A stretch of DNA of 64,000 nt, from positions 83,959,914-84,023,913 of the forward strand of contig CM036158.1 in NCBI GenBank assembly GCA_020631735.1. The letters run 5' to 3'. Under the pieces are notes generated by a model, which was not told where the DNA came from, ran no database searches, and worked only from the letters and a program-made list of their open reading frames with translations. The number at the start of each line of letters is the position of its first letter. The first letter of the stretch is position 1. Shown in pieces: positions 43,890 through 53,949 of this stretch. Position numbers and translations under genes: made by a program. The stretch comes from Saccharum officinarum (taxonomy: Eukaryota > Streptophyta > Magnoliopsida > Poales > Poaceae).

Positions 43890-44136
43890 GTTTTACAGGG
43901 GGCATGGCGCCAAGATCCATGGCGCCATGCATGGCGCCAATGACGATGGCGCCAAGCTCACTGCCACGTCAGCGCCACGATGGCAGGGTCTTGGTGCCAG
44001 TTACCATGGCGCCATGTCGTTATATCTTGGCGCCAACGACTATGGCGCCAAGATAAAGGTCCATGTTTTGAAATCTTTCTGCAAGGGGTACATTTGAGAG
44101 AATCTTTCAAAAAAGGGCTAAAAACAAAAAAGACGG
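43890..44136 (-). repeat. Right terminal inverted repeat of the MULE
   Basis: Inverse of 35608-35855, with seven perfect GGCGCC palindromes. Expected to hold promoter and transposase-binding sites for the adjacent transposase gene. Confidence 0.92.
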
Positions 44137-44259
44137 TCTCAGATGTCCGATTTTGCTATAGTGAAAAATCCTAGCGTCAAAACACTGCTCTTGCCAAGCA
44201 CGCGTCCGAACAACTACATGGTGCAATTGGGCAATTTGCGCCTAATAGCACCGTGGCGG

Positions 44260-44730
44260 ATGGGGAAAAAATTTTATGAAAACCGTATCCACATTTGCGT
44301 CATGCATACATGCATGAATAGCTAACACACGTTAGCCTTTATGGTGCATGTGGGCATGCAGCGGATAGGCGTGACTCGGACTCTAACGATCCAACACAAG
44401 CCAAGGAGCGGTCCTATGCTAAAAATATACTCGCCTCCAGTCTGGTCGTTCACACGGCCACACCCATCCACGGCATGCTCGCATGCACCATAAAGACCAA
44501 CACTAGTCAGGCATCCATGCATGTATGCATGACGCAAGTGTGGATGCAGTTTCCATAGAATTTTTTTTCCGCGTGAACGAGCTTGACTAGGGCCGAACCT
44601 ATTTTTAGCAGAGGGCCACTCGTTGGCTCGCGTTGGATTGTTGAAGTCCGACATATATCAGGCATCCACGCCATATATGCATCGCGCAGCGGTGGACACA
44701 GTATGCATAGAATTTTTTCCGGCGGAAGCC
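44260..44730. repeat. Three related units, one inverted (GCGTCATGCATACATGCATG)
   Basis: A block at about 44262-44320 (AAATTTTATGAAAACCGTAT, TGCGTCATGCATACATGCAT) recurs inverted at 44507-44570 and, more diverged, at 44658-44720 (TCAGGCATCCAYG, ATAGAATTTTTTCC). The unit class is unknown. Confidence 0.7.
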
Positions 44731-44800
44731 GCTGCCCTCTGTGACAGCCCACAACACGTGGGGCACGTGGATGACTGTAGGCCAAGCTGCATGACGGGAG

Positions 44801-45084
44801 TATGGATGAAAACAGATCAAATATGAACGGATATAACTGATGTTACATTTGTTTTCATATTTATGTTTGGATTCGGATTCGAATACGGATAGTATCAACC
44901 ATGCCAGATATGGTACGATTGGATATTGACATCATAAATATGCGATTTGAGTATTCGGATACGAATACGGATACGGTATCAGATGTTGAATATCCGGACT
45001 CAGATACGGACAGATCTAAACCCCCTTTAAACGGATTCGATCTCAAATACAGTCAAAAAAATATCCGTACCATTTTTACCCCTA
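44801..45084. mobile_element. Short non-autonomous hAT element
   Basis: 284 bp with ends TATGGATGAAAAC and complement of the right end TAGGGGTAAAAATGG, and a perfect 8-bp target duplication GACGGGAG (44793-44800 and 45085-45092). The interior is built from GATACGGAT/ATTCGGAT units. Confidence 0.88.
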
Positions 45085-46357
45085 GACGGGAGCACGCCTA
45101 ACGCTCGAGATTAGTAAAACCGTCGGCGTCAATTTGGTGAGGCCGGTCGCTAGGGCTCCAGGAGAGCCTAACACTTCTTCCTACGGCAGATCGGTGATAG
45201 CCCCCTCCCCGTGCGGCGCCTAGGGCCTGCGCCGGCGGGGTCGGCAGCGAGGCCGAGTGGAACATGTCGCAGAAGGACGAGGAGGCTAGTTTTAGAAGCC
45301 CACAACCTCAATTACTAAGATACACTCTATAATTTATTTCTCAATTTATTACTTAGAAAATAAAAAAAGATAAAAGAACCTGGAATTACCAAGGTCCCAC
45401 CCATTGTAAAAGATCTCATTGGATAATATTAATTAGTGATGATTATTCTATATCCCCTGTAGGCTGTAGATCTGCAGTTCTGTTAGGACGATACATCAAT
45501 CTTAGTTCGCATACGTGTTACAAATGCTGGTGATTAGTCGGCGCGAGCGTCTCTTAGTTGTTCTGTTGTATTTCAGTCTGTCGGCTACAAGCAAGCATGG
45601 TTCTACAATACTCCTAGATAGCTAGCCCGATTACTTAGACAACTATATATCTTCAGCTTGAATTGGTCAACCAGCGTATACACTGAACTGAATACCCACA
45701 ATTTTTTTTGATTTTTGAATGGGGATACTCACTTCTTCAATAGACAGCTTACGTGACATTTGAATTTGAACAAGGGAAGAAGATGTCTCCTACTCCTAGC
45801 ACAATTTTTCTTTTAGACCAGTTCTACTGCAATTATTTTATCCTGGGGATTGAATCATAATTGATCTTCTTCTTCTTTTTTATCAAAAGGAGAGGCTTTA
45901 TGTTTAAATATAGGTATTTAAGTAACCTAACTCCATTAGCAACAACATCCTTTGGCATATAGTCATTATTAATTGTTAGTGTAAACTTTTCATGTCAACG
46001 CATGCTTTTGTGCCTTGATTATTATCTTTTCACGGCGACATCGATCGGATGAGCAGCATCTTCTCCCAACTTCCCGTACACTGCATGTCAACACAACAAC
46101 CTCATGTAGGTCATGGTAGGTGTGCCTTGTGTTCTAGACTTCCTAGACTGATAGACAAGACGATGGCAACCAAATAGTTTATTAACACCGATAATGGTTG
46201 TTAGCGCTCCATTGTGAATTGTGACAATTTCTGCGGAGTGATGTCCAAGTAACACTCTTTTTCCCTTTCAGAAAAAAAGGCCTACACAAAGGAAAGAAAT
46301 ATATAAACTTAGCTCCGTTCACGAAACTAAGATCCTGTTGCTAATAATCATCTCGTT

Positions 46358-46498
46358 GGATCCAAACAGATCTAGCTAATTGTTAGCTAAATACACAACT
46401 AACAACTATTTCACAAGTTAGACCAAACTAGCTAATAGAAGCTAATATTAGTTGTGATCTATTAGCTACATAACTATTAGCTGATCAAACAGGCCCTA
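46358..46498. mobile_element. Tourist-like MITE private to copy A
   Basis: GGATCCAAACAGATCTAGCT at the left and AGCTGATCAAACAGGCCC at the right form imperfect inverted ends. Copy B (around 52740-52780) lacks it, confirming insertion after duplication. Confidence 0.7.
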
Positions 46499-47068
46499 GT
46501 GTCAAGATCGTTATTTTTTGCTCGTTTCTCGACAAGCAAGCTCGTGGTGGGCTGAAAAGGTGATAGTGCAGCTTAATACTGTTTCTGTTGCTGCTTCTCT
46601 CCGATGCATGGCTTTCATGCGGATTTCTTGGCTTATCTTGTCTCCGACTCTCGATCGGCTACGGTTTTCGACCCTCTACCATTTGTTTTTGTGCCTTGTC
46701 CCGTAGTTGGTCTGGAATTTGCAAGGGGATGGACCCATGTTTGTTTGCCATTTCCCTTGGCCATGGCCACTTTCCAGCTGTGTTGTGTTGTGTGGCACGA
46801 ACTTGAGCCGCGTTGACACATACAGGCTTGTGGGGGGAAAAAATCTGGCCCGACATAGATGAGGTTTTTTTTTTGAACATCGACATAGATGAGTTGAGGT
46901 TAACATGACCCATGCCACACCATAATAAAAAGATATACTACAAGAGATCCCGTTTAGTATTATAGCACTGACTCGATATTTTACTTTCCGAAGTACAACA
47001 CAAATTCTTTGGAACACAAAATAAACACACACTAGGAGTTCAAATTCTTTGGAGCCCAAAATAAACAA

Positions 47069-47403
47069 AGGTGGTATTTAGATCTAGTGACTAAAGTTTA
47101 GAATGTGTCACATGGGGTGTCGCATGTGGTATTCGGATACTAATAAAATAAATAAATTACAGAATCCGTCAGTAATCCGTAAGACGAATTTATTAAGTCT
47201 AATTAATCCGTCATTAGCACATGTTTATTGTAGCACCACATTGTCAAATCATGAACTAATTAGGCTTAAAAAATTTGTCTAGCAAAACAGTCTCAATCTG
47301 TGCATTTAGTTTCGTAATTAGTCTACATTTAATACCTCATATATATTTCAAACATCTGATGGGACAGCGACTAAAGTTTAGGAGGAGAACCAAACACCCC
47401 CTT
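47069..47403. mobile_element. Tourist-like MITE private to copy A (TTTAGTCC family)
   Basis: Starts GTGGTATTTAGATCTAGTGA and ends GGAGAACCAAACACCCCC. The empty site in copy B (ATAAACTAACGTAGAAGC near 53370) delimits it. Interior CTAATTAGGCTTAAAAAATT and TGTAGCACCACATTGTCAAA match the family. Confidence 0.8.
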
Positions 47404-47825
47404 ATCGTAGAAGCAACCCATTTAAAGGCTCATGTTGCTTCTCCACCCAGACCTAGTTTTATGATTACAATACATTATAGACACCACGTTTCTTTTTCCA
47501 CGCAGCACCTCTGAGATTCAGATTCACCAGAAGGTAATATAAACTCTAGTCTAGTGGTTAAAAATCTGAGCGAGTGATAACAGGCAGGACTAACATGGAC
47601 TCTTTTTTTTAAGTGTTCTGTACATGTTCCATTACCGAACAGGATGGGCTAAAACAGGAAAAGATCAATAAAACTTCCAACTGTTGAGACAACAACAACA
47701 GGGGTCATGGAATTCTCCATCAGATATAGCATTTGCAGGTACCAATAACAAATGACAGGCTCTGTCATCACTGCATCATCTGTTATCTGAGAGTACCACA
47801 ACAAAGCTCCAATCTATAACAATGA

Positions 47826-47955
47826 TCTATATAATAGTGACGTTGTGTGAACATTAAGCTTGTATTGTATTTTTTTGGTAATAGTACAATACACATTTAT
47901 ACTTATATTACCATGGTATTATTTTTTCATTGCAACGCATGGACATTCACCCAGT
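47826..47955. mobile_element. Possible short degenerate Helitron
   Basis: TCTATATAATAGTGACG after an A at the left and CATTGCAACGCATGGACATTC near the right resemble Helitron ends, but the final CTAG is changed (CCAGTAAG). About 130 bp. Confidence 0.35.
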
Positions 47956-48079
47956 AAGACTAAAAAAACACATTTTGGTCCTAGCTTTTAAAAAGTATTA
48001 TGCAAAGTGTTTCTGATGACGAAAAGACAATTTGTGCAGCATGCATACACTCCTTATTTCCTTAACATATTATATGCTA

Positions 48080-48536
48080 CACCCTCCGTTCCAAATTATA
48101 AGACGTTTTGGCTTTTCCAGATACATTAATTATATTTAATATATATCTATACAGTGTCTAAAAGTATGTAGCCACTGCTCCCCTAGCACAGTGGATTTTT
48201 TAAAAATACCTATAAAAAATTCAATTGCATAGTAAAAAGTTATTATTTCACTTTTTTATAATAAAGATTGTGTTTTTGGTTATAGGTACTAAATATATAT
48301 GTAAAAACATTGATAACCTATTGAGATATACACTTGTCGTATATATTTATCATGTTTACGAGGTGTCATCATATTGTCTGGCGCCCTTTGATCAAAAGTT
48401 CTAGTTCTGCCAATGTACAACTATGTATCCAGAAAAGCCAAAACGTCTTATAATTTAAAACTATGTTTAGATATATAGTAAATACAATGTACCTAAAAAG
48501 TCAAAAACGTCTTATAAATTGGAAGGGATGGAACAC
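48080..48536. mobile_element. Stowaway-like MITE
   Basis: Ends CACCCTCCGTTCCAAATTAT and the complement of ATAAATTGGAAGGGATGGAA, with TA on both sides (48078-48079 and 48537-48538). The end sequence CCAAAACGTCTTATAATTT also occurs internally near 48440, so this may be a composite of two insertions. Confidence 0.8.
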
Positions 48537-48576
48537 TAAATATTATCTTTTCTGAAATTGTATGTCAAGAAATGTA

Positions 48577-48862
48577 CTTCATCCGTCTCGAAAAGAATAT
48601 AAATCTCACTTTTCGAGGTAAGATTAGTGTAGATGTAAAATTACGCTTGTACCCCTGCTCTATCATTCTAGAAACTAAAAAAACAATCATTGTATTCTAG
48701 AATATTCTTCTCATGGATAGATAAAGTATTGTTGTTTTTAGACATGTAGCAGTATTTTTAATATGAGTCCCATTAGAAAAGTTAATTTCAAATTCACATT
48801 TACATTCTATTTTGAGACAAGAATTGAAATACAAGAATACATTCTTTTTCGACGGAGGAAGT
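48577..48862. mobile_element. Stowaway-like MITE
   Basis: Ends CTTCATCCGTCTCGAAAAGA and complement of TTCTTTTTCGACGGAGGAAG, TA target duplication at 48575-48576 and 48863-48864. 286 bp, non-coding. Confidence 0.85.
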
Positions 48863-48901
48863 ATTAAAAACCGTTGTCCATGTGCGCGCGGAAGCCACGT
48901 A

Positions 48902-49129
48902 CTCCCTCCGTCCTAAAAATGTCGTTTTTGACTTTCAGACATTTTGTTTGACCATCTGTCTTATTCATTTTTTTATAAATATTATATATTTTATTATGAC
49001 TTATTTTATCATTAGGGATACTTTACTAATAATCTATTTATTTTATAATTTATATAAAATTTTTAAATTAGACGAATGATCAAATGTCTGAAGGTAAAAA
49101 AACATTGACTTTTTTTTATGACGGAGGGG
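48902..49129. mobile_element. Stowaway-like MITE in the ESS-2 promoter
   Basis: Starts CTCCCTCCGTCCTAAAAATG, ends in complement of TTTATGACGGAGGGG, TA at 48900-48901 and 49130-49131. It ends 115 bases before the start codon of the ESS-2 homologue, so it overlaps the promoter or leader. Confidence 0.88.
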
Positions 49130-49244
49130 TACCGCCGAAACCGCAGTCGAGGGTGCAAAACACAAACTCGTCAACTTCCCCTTCTCCGATCCCCCAATCG
49201 GCCGACTTCCAATCCCTAACCCTAGTCCCATCGCCGCCGCCGCG

Positions 49245-50729
49245 ATGCTCCGCTCGCCGGGCAATTCGCCCCGCCGCCTCTCGCCGTCGCCGACACCCGC
49301 ACCCTCCACCCCTCGCCCGCCCTCCCCGACTCCCTCCACCGCCTCCGCCCTCGCCACCGCCTCTTCGAAGCGCCGCCGGCCGGAGGTGCTCGACGAGGAC
49401 ACCTACGTCGCCGCCATCGAGCGCATCATCGAGCGGGACTTCTTCCCGGACCTCCCCCGCCTCCGCGACCGTCTCGATTGGCTCCAGGCTGTGCGGTCCC
49501 GCGACCCGCTCATCCTCCGCGATGCGCAGCTCAAGATCTTGGACCGCCGCCGCCGCGTCCAGCGCCGTGGGACGGGGCCCGTCCCCACCCCGACGCCGGC
49601 CACCTCCACTGCGCTCCGTTCCCCGTCCTTCCTCACCACCCCCGCCGGATCCGTTGCCGGCGGCGTGGGAGCTCCCGAGGAGGAGGAGGACGATATCGCG
49701 GACGCGCTCTCCCTCGACGGCTTCTTCTGCCGCTTCACCAGCGAGGACAACGAGTCCTTCTCTCGCATTCTAGACAAGGTAAACCAACGCCGCCGCGAGC
49801 GCTACGCCCACCTACTGGAGCCTGCCGAGGTGGGGAATAAACCATTGTTGGAGGACGCCGAGCGTGATAGGATAACTGATGGGTATGGTACATCAGGGCA
49901 ACCACCGAGTACACTTGAAGGCGCCAAGTTCGTGGCAAAGAACCTGCTCATGTATTACCCCGCTGACCGTGGGGAAGCGCCTCTCACAGAGGAGGAGCGT
50001 GCAGAGCGGCTCAAGGCGATGACTAAGGAGATAGACAAATCAAACACTAGGTTACATGGCAGAGCCACAGCTGATGATGCAAGGCCCAGGGAGGAGGAGG
50101 CTGCCATATTGTATGCACCAGTTGCAAGCTCTAGTCCAGGAGGGATGGCCTACCATGATCCTGACAAGTTGAAGAAGTATGATTTGGAGGATCTGAGGAA
50201 GACCCCGAACCCTTTCTACCTTGAGTCGGACAAAAAGGCTGACAATGGATATAGTTTTGTGAGGACACCATCACCGGCACCTGGTGTGGATGAGTCGCCG
50301 TTCATGACATGGGGTGAGATTGATGGAACACCGCTGAGGCTGGACCCCGATGAAACACCAGGTGGTAGTGAGAGAGCACATTTCAAGATCCCGCCACCTC
50401 CTGCTCGTGATGTCAAGGCGCACCTGCTTTCAAGGGATGCTGCTAGGAAAATAAAGGAGCGTTCTAAGATCTTCCATAGGCCGCCCTTGCCATCCCCTGC
50501 GAGGGGAGGAAGTGCAAGCCCCAGAACCCTCTCACCAGCTGCACAAAAAATTGTGAGGAATGCCATCTCAAAGTCGGCAAAGTCCTCAAACACCATTGAT
50601 GAATCACTCCGTGCAAGCTACAGAGGTTCAACCCCATCTGCAAGCACTCCCAAGACAAGGTTTTCAAGAGACCCAGGCCTCGCATCGCGATCTCCATCAA
50701 CAAGGCAGGGTTCCACCCCTCCCTGGTGA
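49245..50729 (+). CDS. DGCR14: Splicing factor ESS-2 / DGCR14 homologue
   Basis: Intronless 494-residue protein. After a proline/serine-rich start it shows the ES2 signature EVLDEDTYVAAIERIIERDF (residues 47-66) and FFPDLPRLRDRLDWL. Next is LDGFFCRFTSEDNESFSRIL, then a long charged helix segment. NLLMYYPAD, FVRTPSPAPG and TWGEIDGTPLRLDPDETPG follow, with a basic serine-rich tail. This order matches ES2/DGCR14 (Pfam Es2), a nuclear protein found with the spliceosome C complex that aids accurate splice-site use in nematodes. Nuclear location is inferred. The start is the first ATG after a typical GC-rich leader (GCCGCCGCG before ATG). It is flanked by the two copies of a segmental duplication, and a Stowaway MITE lies 115 bases upstream. 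Confidence 0.95.
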   Translation: MLRSPGNSPRRLSPSPTPAPSTPRPPSPTPSTASALATASSKRRRPEVLDEDTYVAAIERIIERDFFPDLPRLRDRLDWLQAVRSRDPLILRDAQLKILDRRRRVQRRGTGPVPTPTPATSTALRSPSFLTTPAGSVAGGVGAPEEEEDDIADALSLDGFFCRFTSEDNESFSRILDKVNQRRRERYAHLLEPAEVGNKPLLEDAERDRITDGYGTSGQPPSTLEGAKFVAKNLLMYYPADRGEAPLTEEERAERLKAMTKEIDKSNTRLHGRATADDARPREEEAAILYAPVASSSPGGMAYHDPDKLKKYDLEDLRKTPNPFYLESDKKADNGYSFVRTPSPAPGVDESPFMTWGEIDGTPLRLDPDETPGGSERAHFKIPPPPARDVKAHLLSRDAARKIKERSKIFHRPPLPSPARGGSASPRTLSPAAQKIVRNAISKSAKSSNTIDESLRASYRGSTPSASTPKTRFSRDPGLASRSPSTRQGSTPPW

Positions 50730-51061
50730 TTTTTAGTAAGCCTCTTAATGTTATTTCAGAAAATGGATAAATGACCCATCCTGTACTGTAACAAATTGTA
50801 TAATGATGAAAGATTGGAAGTGATGCTTATTTACTTTAAATTTCTGAGCCACCCTTACCATATCACTGTCATGAGCGTATCTTTGCATGCTAAGTTCCAA
50901 CATGCACTTCAATTTTCAACGGTTTAACATCTGTTTTAAAGGCTTAGGCGTCTGGGCAGACCCAGCTCGCCCTTTGTCGCCTTGTTGCCTTTGGAACAAT
51001 GGGTTTAACAAAAACTATCATGGCATTGAAATACATGGTAAATTCCCTTTTGTTGAACGCC
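50730..51061. other. 3' flank of the ESS-2 gene
   Basis: Probable 3' UTR to about 50830 (ACAAATTGTATAATGATGAA), then AT-rich intergenic sequence up to duplication copy B. No further gene seen. Confidence 0.4.
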
Positions 51062-51253
51062 TGTCACTTTTAGCTAAACATTCTAGATCAATGGCCCTTG
51101 ATATGAGAACAAGCTAGGAGCCAAAAAAAATGTACCTAGTAGCTAGGGCTCTTGATTTTGTTGAACGAAAGTCCTTGTGATTTACTGTGGATCATTCATG
51201 CTCTCCGACGTGAGCACATATTCTGCATCAGGATTCTTTATGTTGAGAAATGG

Positions 51254-51413
51254 ATAGACCCAGTGCCAGAGGCTCCCCACACAAGTGGGGTCTGGGGAAG
51301 GGAATAACCGAAGCAAAGTCTTACCCCCGCAGAAATTCTGCAGAGAGACGGCTTCGAACCCAGGACCTGGTGACTCGGCGAGCTAGCATTCACCAAATGT
51401 ACCAGGTCTGCCC
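51254..51413 (-). mobile_element. Au-like SINE, copy 1
   Basis: On the minus strand a tRNA-like B box (GGTTCGAAG) follows TGAGTCACCAGGTCCTG-like sequence. GGGGTAAGACTTTGCTTCGG, CCCTTCCCCAGACCCCACTT and a GCACTGGGTCTAT end follow, the layout of Au SINEs. TATGTTGAGAAATGG-type sequence on both sides (51239-51253 and 51416-51431) is the target duplication. Confidence 0.85.
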
Positions 51414-51571
51414 TTCTATGTTGAGAAATGGGAATTGGATAATATTAGTGATGATTATTCGATACCCCCTGTAATATGCAGCTCGGTTGGGATGATAATC
51501 AATCTTAATTCGCATACATTCTCCGACGTGAGCACATATTCTGTATCAGGATTCTTTATGTTGAGAAATGG

Positions 51572-51733
51572 ATAGACCCAGTGCCAGAGGCTTCCCATAA
51601 GTGGGGTCTGGGGAAGGGAATAACAGAAGCAAAGTCTTACCCCCGCAGAAATTCTGCAGAGAGACGACTTCGAACCCAGGACCTGGTGACTCATTCAACG
51701 AGCTAGCACTCACCAAATGTACCAGGTCTGCCC
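51572..51733 (-). mobile_element. Au-like SINE, copy 2
   Basis: Nearly identical to 51254-51413 and in the same position of the next 318-bp unit, so copied by tandem duplication rather than inserted twice. Confidence 0.85.
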
Positions 51734-53949
51734 TTCTATGTTGAGAAATGGGAATCGGATAATATTAGTGATGATTATTTGATACCCCCTGTAATATGCA
51801 GCTCGGTTGGGATGATAATCAATCTTAATTCGCATACATGCTCTCCGACGTGAGCACATATTCTGCATCAGGATTCTTTATGTTGAGAAATGGGAATTGG
51901 ATAATATTAGTGATGATTATTTGATACCCCCTGTAGACATGCAGCTCGGTTGGGATGATAATCAATCTGAATTCGCATACGTGTTACAAATGCTGGTGAT
52001 TAGTCGGCGCGGGCATCTCTTAGTTGATCTGTTGTATTTCAGTCTGTCGACTACAAGCAAGCAATGTTCCATAATAGCCTGATTACTTATAAATTAGACA
52101 ACTATTATCTTCAGCTTGGTTTGGTCAACCAGCATATACACTGAACTGAATACCAACAGTTTCTTTTGATTTTTGAATGGGGATACTCACTTCTTCAATA
52201 GACAGCTTACGTGACATTTGAATTTGAACAAGGGAAGAAGATGTCTCCCTACTCCTACGCACGCACAAGTTTTTTTTTTCTTCCAGACTAGTTCTACGCC
52301 AGTTATTTTATCCTGTGGATCGAATCATAGTTGATCTTTTTTTTTCCCCAAAAGCAGAGGTTTTATGTTTAAATATAGGCATTTAAGTAACCTAACTCCA
52401 TTAGCAACAACATCCTTTGGCATATAGTCATTATTAATTGTTAGTGTGAACTTTTCATGTCAACGCGTGCTTTTGTGCCTCGATTATCTTTTCACTATCG
52501 GCTCAGCAACATCTGCTCCCAACTTCCTATACACCGCATGGCAACAGCAACCTCATGTAGGTCATGGTAGGAGTGCCTTGAGTTCTAGTCATAGACAAGA
52601 CGATCGCAGCCAAATACAATAACACCGCCAATGGTTGTTAGCGCTCCTTTGTGACAAAAATTCTGCGGAGTGATATCCAAGTAACACACCTCTTTCTCCC
52701 TTTCGAAGAAAAGAAGGAATGGAAAGAAAATAAAACCTCTTTTAGCTCGGCTCGTGACACCAAGAGTCAAGCTATAGATATTTTTTGCTCGTTTTCTCGA
52801 CCAGCAAGCTTGTGGTGGGCTGAAAAAGTGATAGTGCAGCTTAATATTGTTTCTGTTGTCGCTTCTCTGTGGCACGGACTTGAGCCGCGTTGACACAGAG
52901 AGGCTTATGGGGAAAAAATGGCCCGGCATAGATGAGTTGAGGTTGACATGACTCATGCCTACACCATAAAAAGACGTAAAAGAGATTCCCGTTAGTATTA
53001 TAGCAGTGAAGCCGATATTTCTTTTACGGATTTCCAATCCGAAGTACACCAGAAATAGTTGGATTAACCCGTGATACGTCATGTGTGCATCCGTCTCCGG
53101 CACGCAGGTGTGTCCCCGTGGCCTAAGTTTTTATTAGGTCAAAAGATAAAAATGGAGACCAACCTCATGCCGGACACTCCACAGCTATATACATGCTGCC
53201 TAGTCATACGTCGCAGTCCTGCAGTTTTGTAATGTGATCGAGTCTATTAATATTTTTACGCCGTACCTGAAAAATATCAGGTCAAACACTCGAGTTCAAA
53301 TTCTCTGGAGCCCAAAATAAACAAACACTCTAGGAGCTCACACTCTTTGGAGCCCAAAATAAACTAACGTAGAAGCAGCCTATTCGAATGAAGGCTCATG
53401 CTGCTTCTCCAATCAGACCTAGTTTTAGGATAACAATACACTATAGACATCACTCTTCTTTCCACTTAGCAACTTTGGGATTGAGAGCCAAGTTCTTCAA
53501 AAGCTAAACTCTAGTCTAGTGGTTAAAAACCTGGGCAAGAGATAACAGGCAGGACTAACATGGACCTTAGCGTTCTGTACATGCTCCATTACTGAACAGG
53601 ATGGTCTAAGATAGGAACAGATCAACAAAACTTCCAATTGTTGAAACAACTGCAACATGGGTCATGGAATTCTCCATCAGATATAACATTTGCCGGCACC
53701 AACATGACATGCTCTGTCATCACTGCATCATCAGATTGGAGAAGTAGGCGATAAAATAATTTATTAATGCAAATGGGAAAATTACCCAAACAAAAATATG
53801 TACATCACCCCAGATGGCAATAGGGGGTGCAAAAACTGCTGCCGTTTCTCAAAATTTGGTATAACACAACTCACAACACAACAGGCGGTGCGACAGTTTT
53901 CGTCAGGAAAAACACAGCCTACACAACACTTTTTTTGCCCCTATACCAA

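Larger units (their letters stand above)
35608..44136. mobile_element. Mutator-like element (MULE) carrying MURA, PMD and GRF genes
   Basis: 8529 bp bounded by inverted repeats of about 245 bp, with a perfect 9-bp target duplication TCTCAGATG at 35599-35607 and 44137-44145, diagnostic of Mutator. Terminal bases are GGGGCTTTTTTG and complement of CAAAAAAGACGG. On the minus strand, in order from the right end, are a MURA-type transposase (43156-40383), a PMD gene (40296-37913) and a GRF zinc-finger gene (37793-37235). A GRF/coiled-coil gene is on the plus strand near the left end (36130-36836). Frames are continuous but broken by stop codons, so the copy is defective while its ends are intact and could still be mobilised in trans. 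Confidence 0.95.
45413..47780. repeat. Segmental duplication, copy A
   Basis: Collinear with 51426-53732 in copy B over most of its length. Shared blocks include TGGTGATTAGTCGGCGCG, GGGGATACTCACTTCTTCAA, CTCCATTAGCAACAACATCC, GTGATAGTGCAGCTTAATA and GGTCATGGAATTCTCCATCA. Private to copy A are the MITEs at 46358 and 47069 and about 185 bp at 46602-46790. No gene is conserved in it. Confidence 0.9.
51062..53732. repeat. Segmental duplication, copy B
   Basis: Partner of 35160-35345 plus 45413-47780. Contains a local triplication of a roughly 318-bp unit (51220-51930), of which two units carry an Au-like SINE and the third an empty site. About 230 bp at 53050-53285 are absent from copy A. Copy B ends close to the 3' end of the exportin gene. 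Confidence 0.9.

Noticed and set aside
43441..43943. Overlapping ORFs of 120-195 codons on both strands
   Set aside because: Products are almost only P, R, A and G from a simple GC-rich stretch; the interval is better explained as 5' leader of the transposase gene.
51330..51365. GGTTCGAAG box as a tRNA gene
   Set aside because: It is the B box of a SINE; no cloverleaf or anticodon arm can be formed around it.
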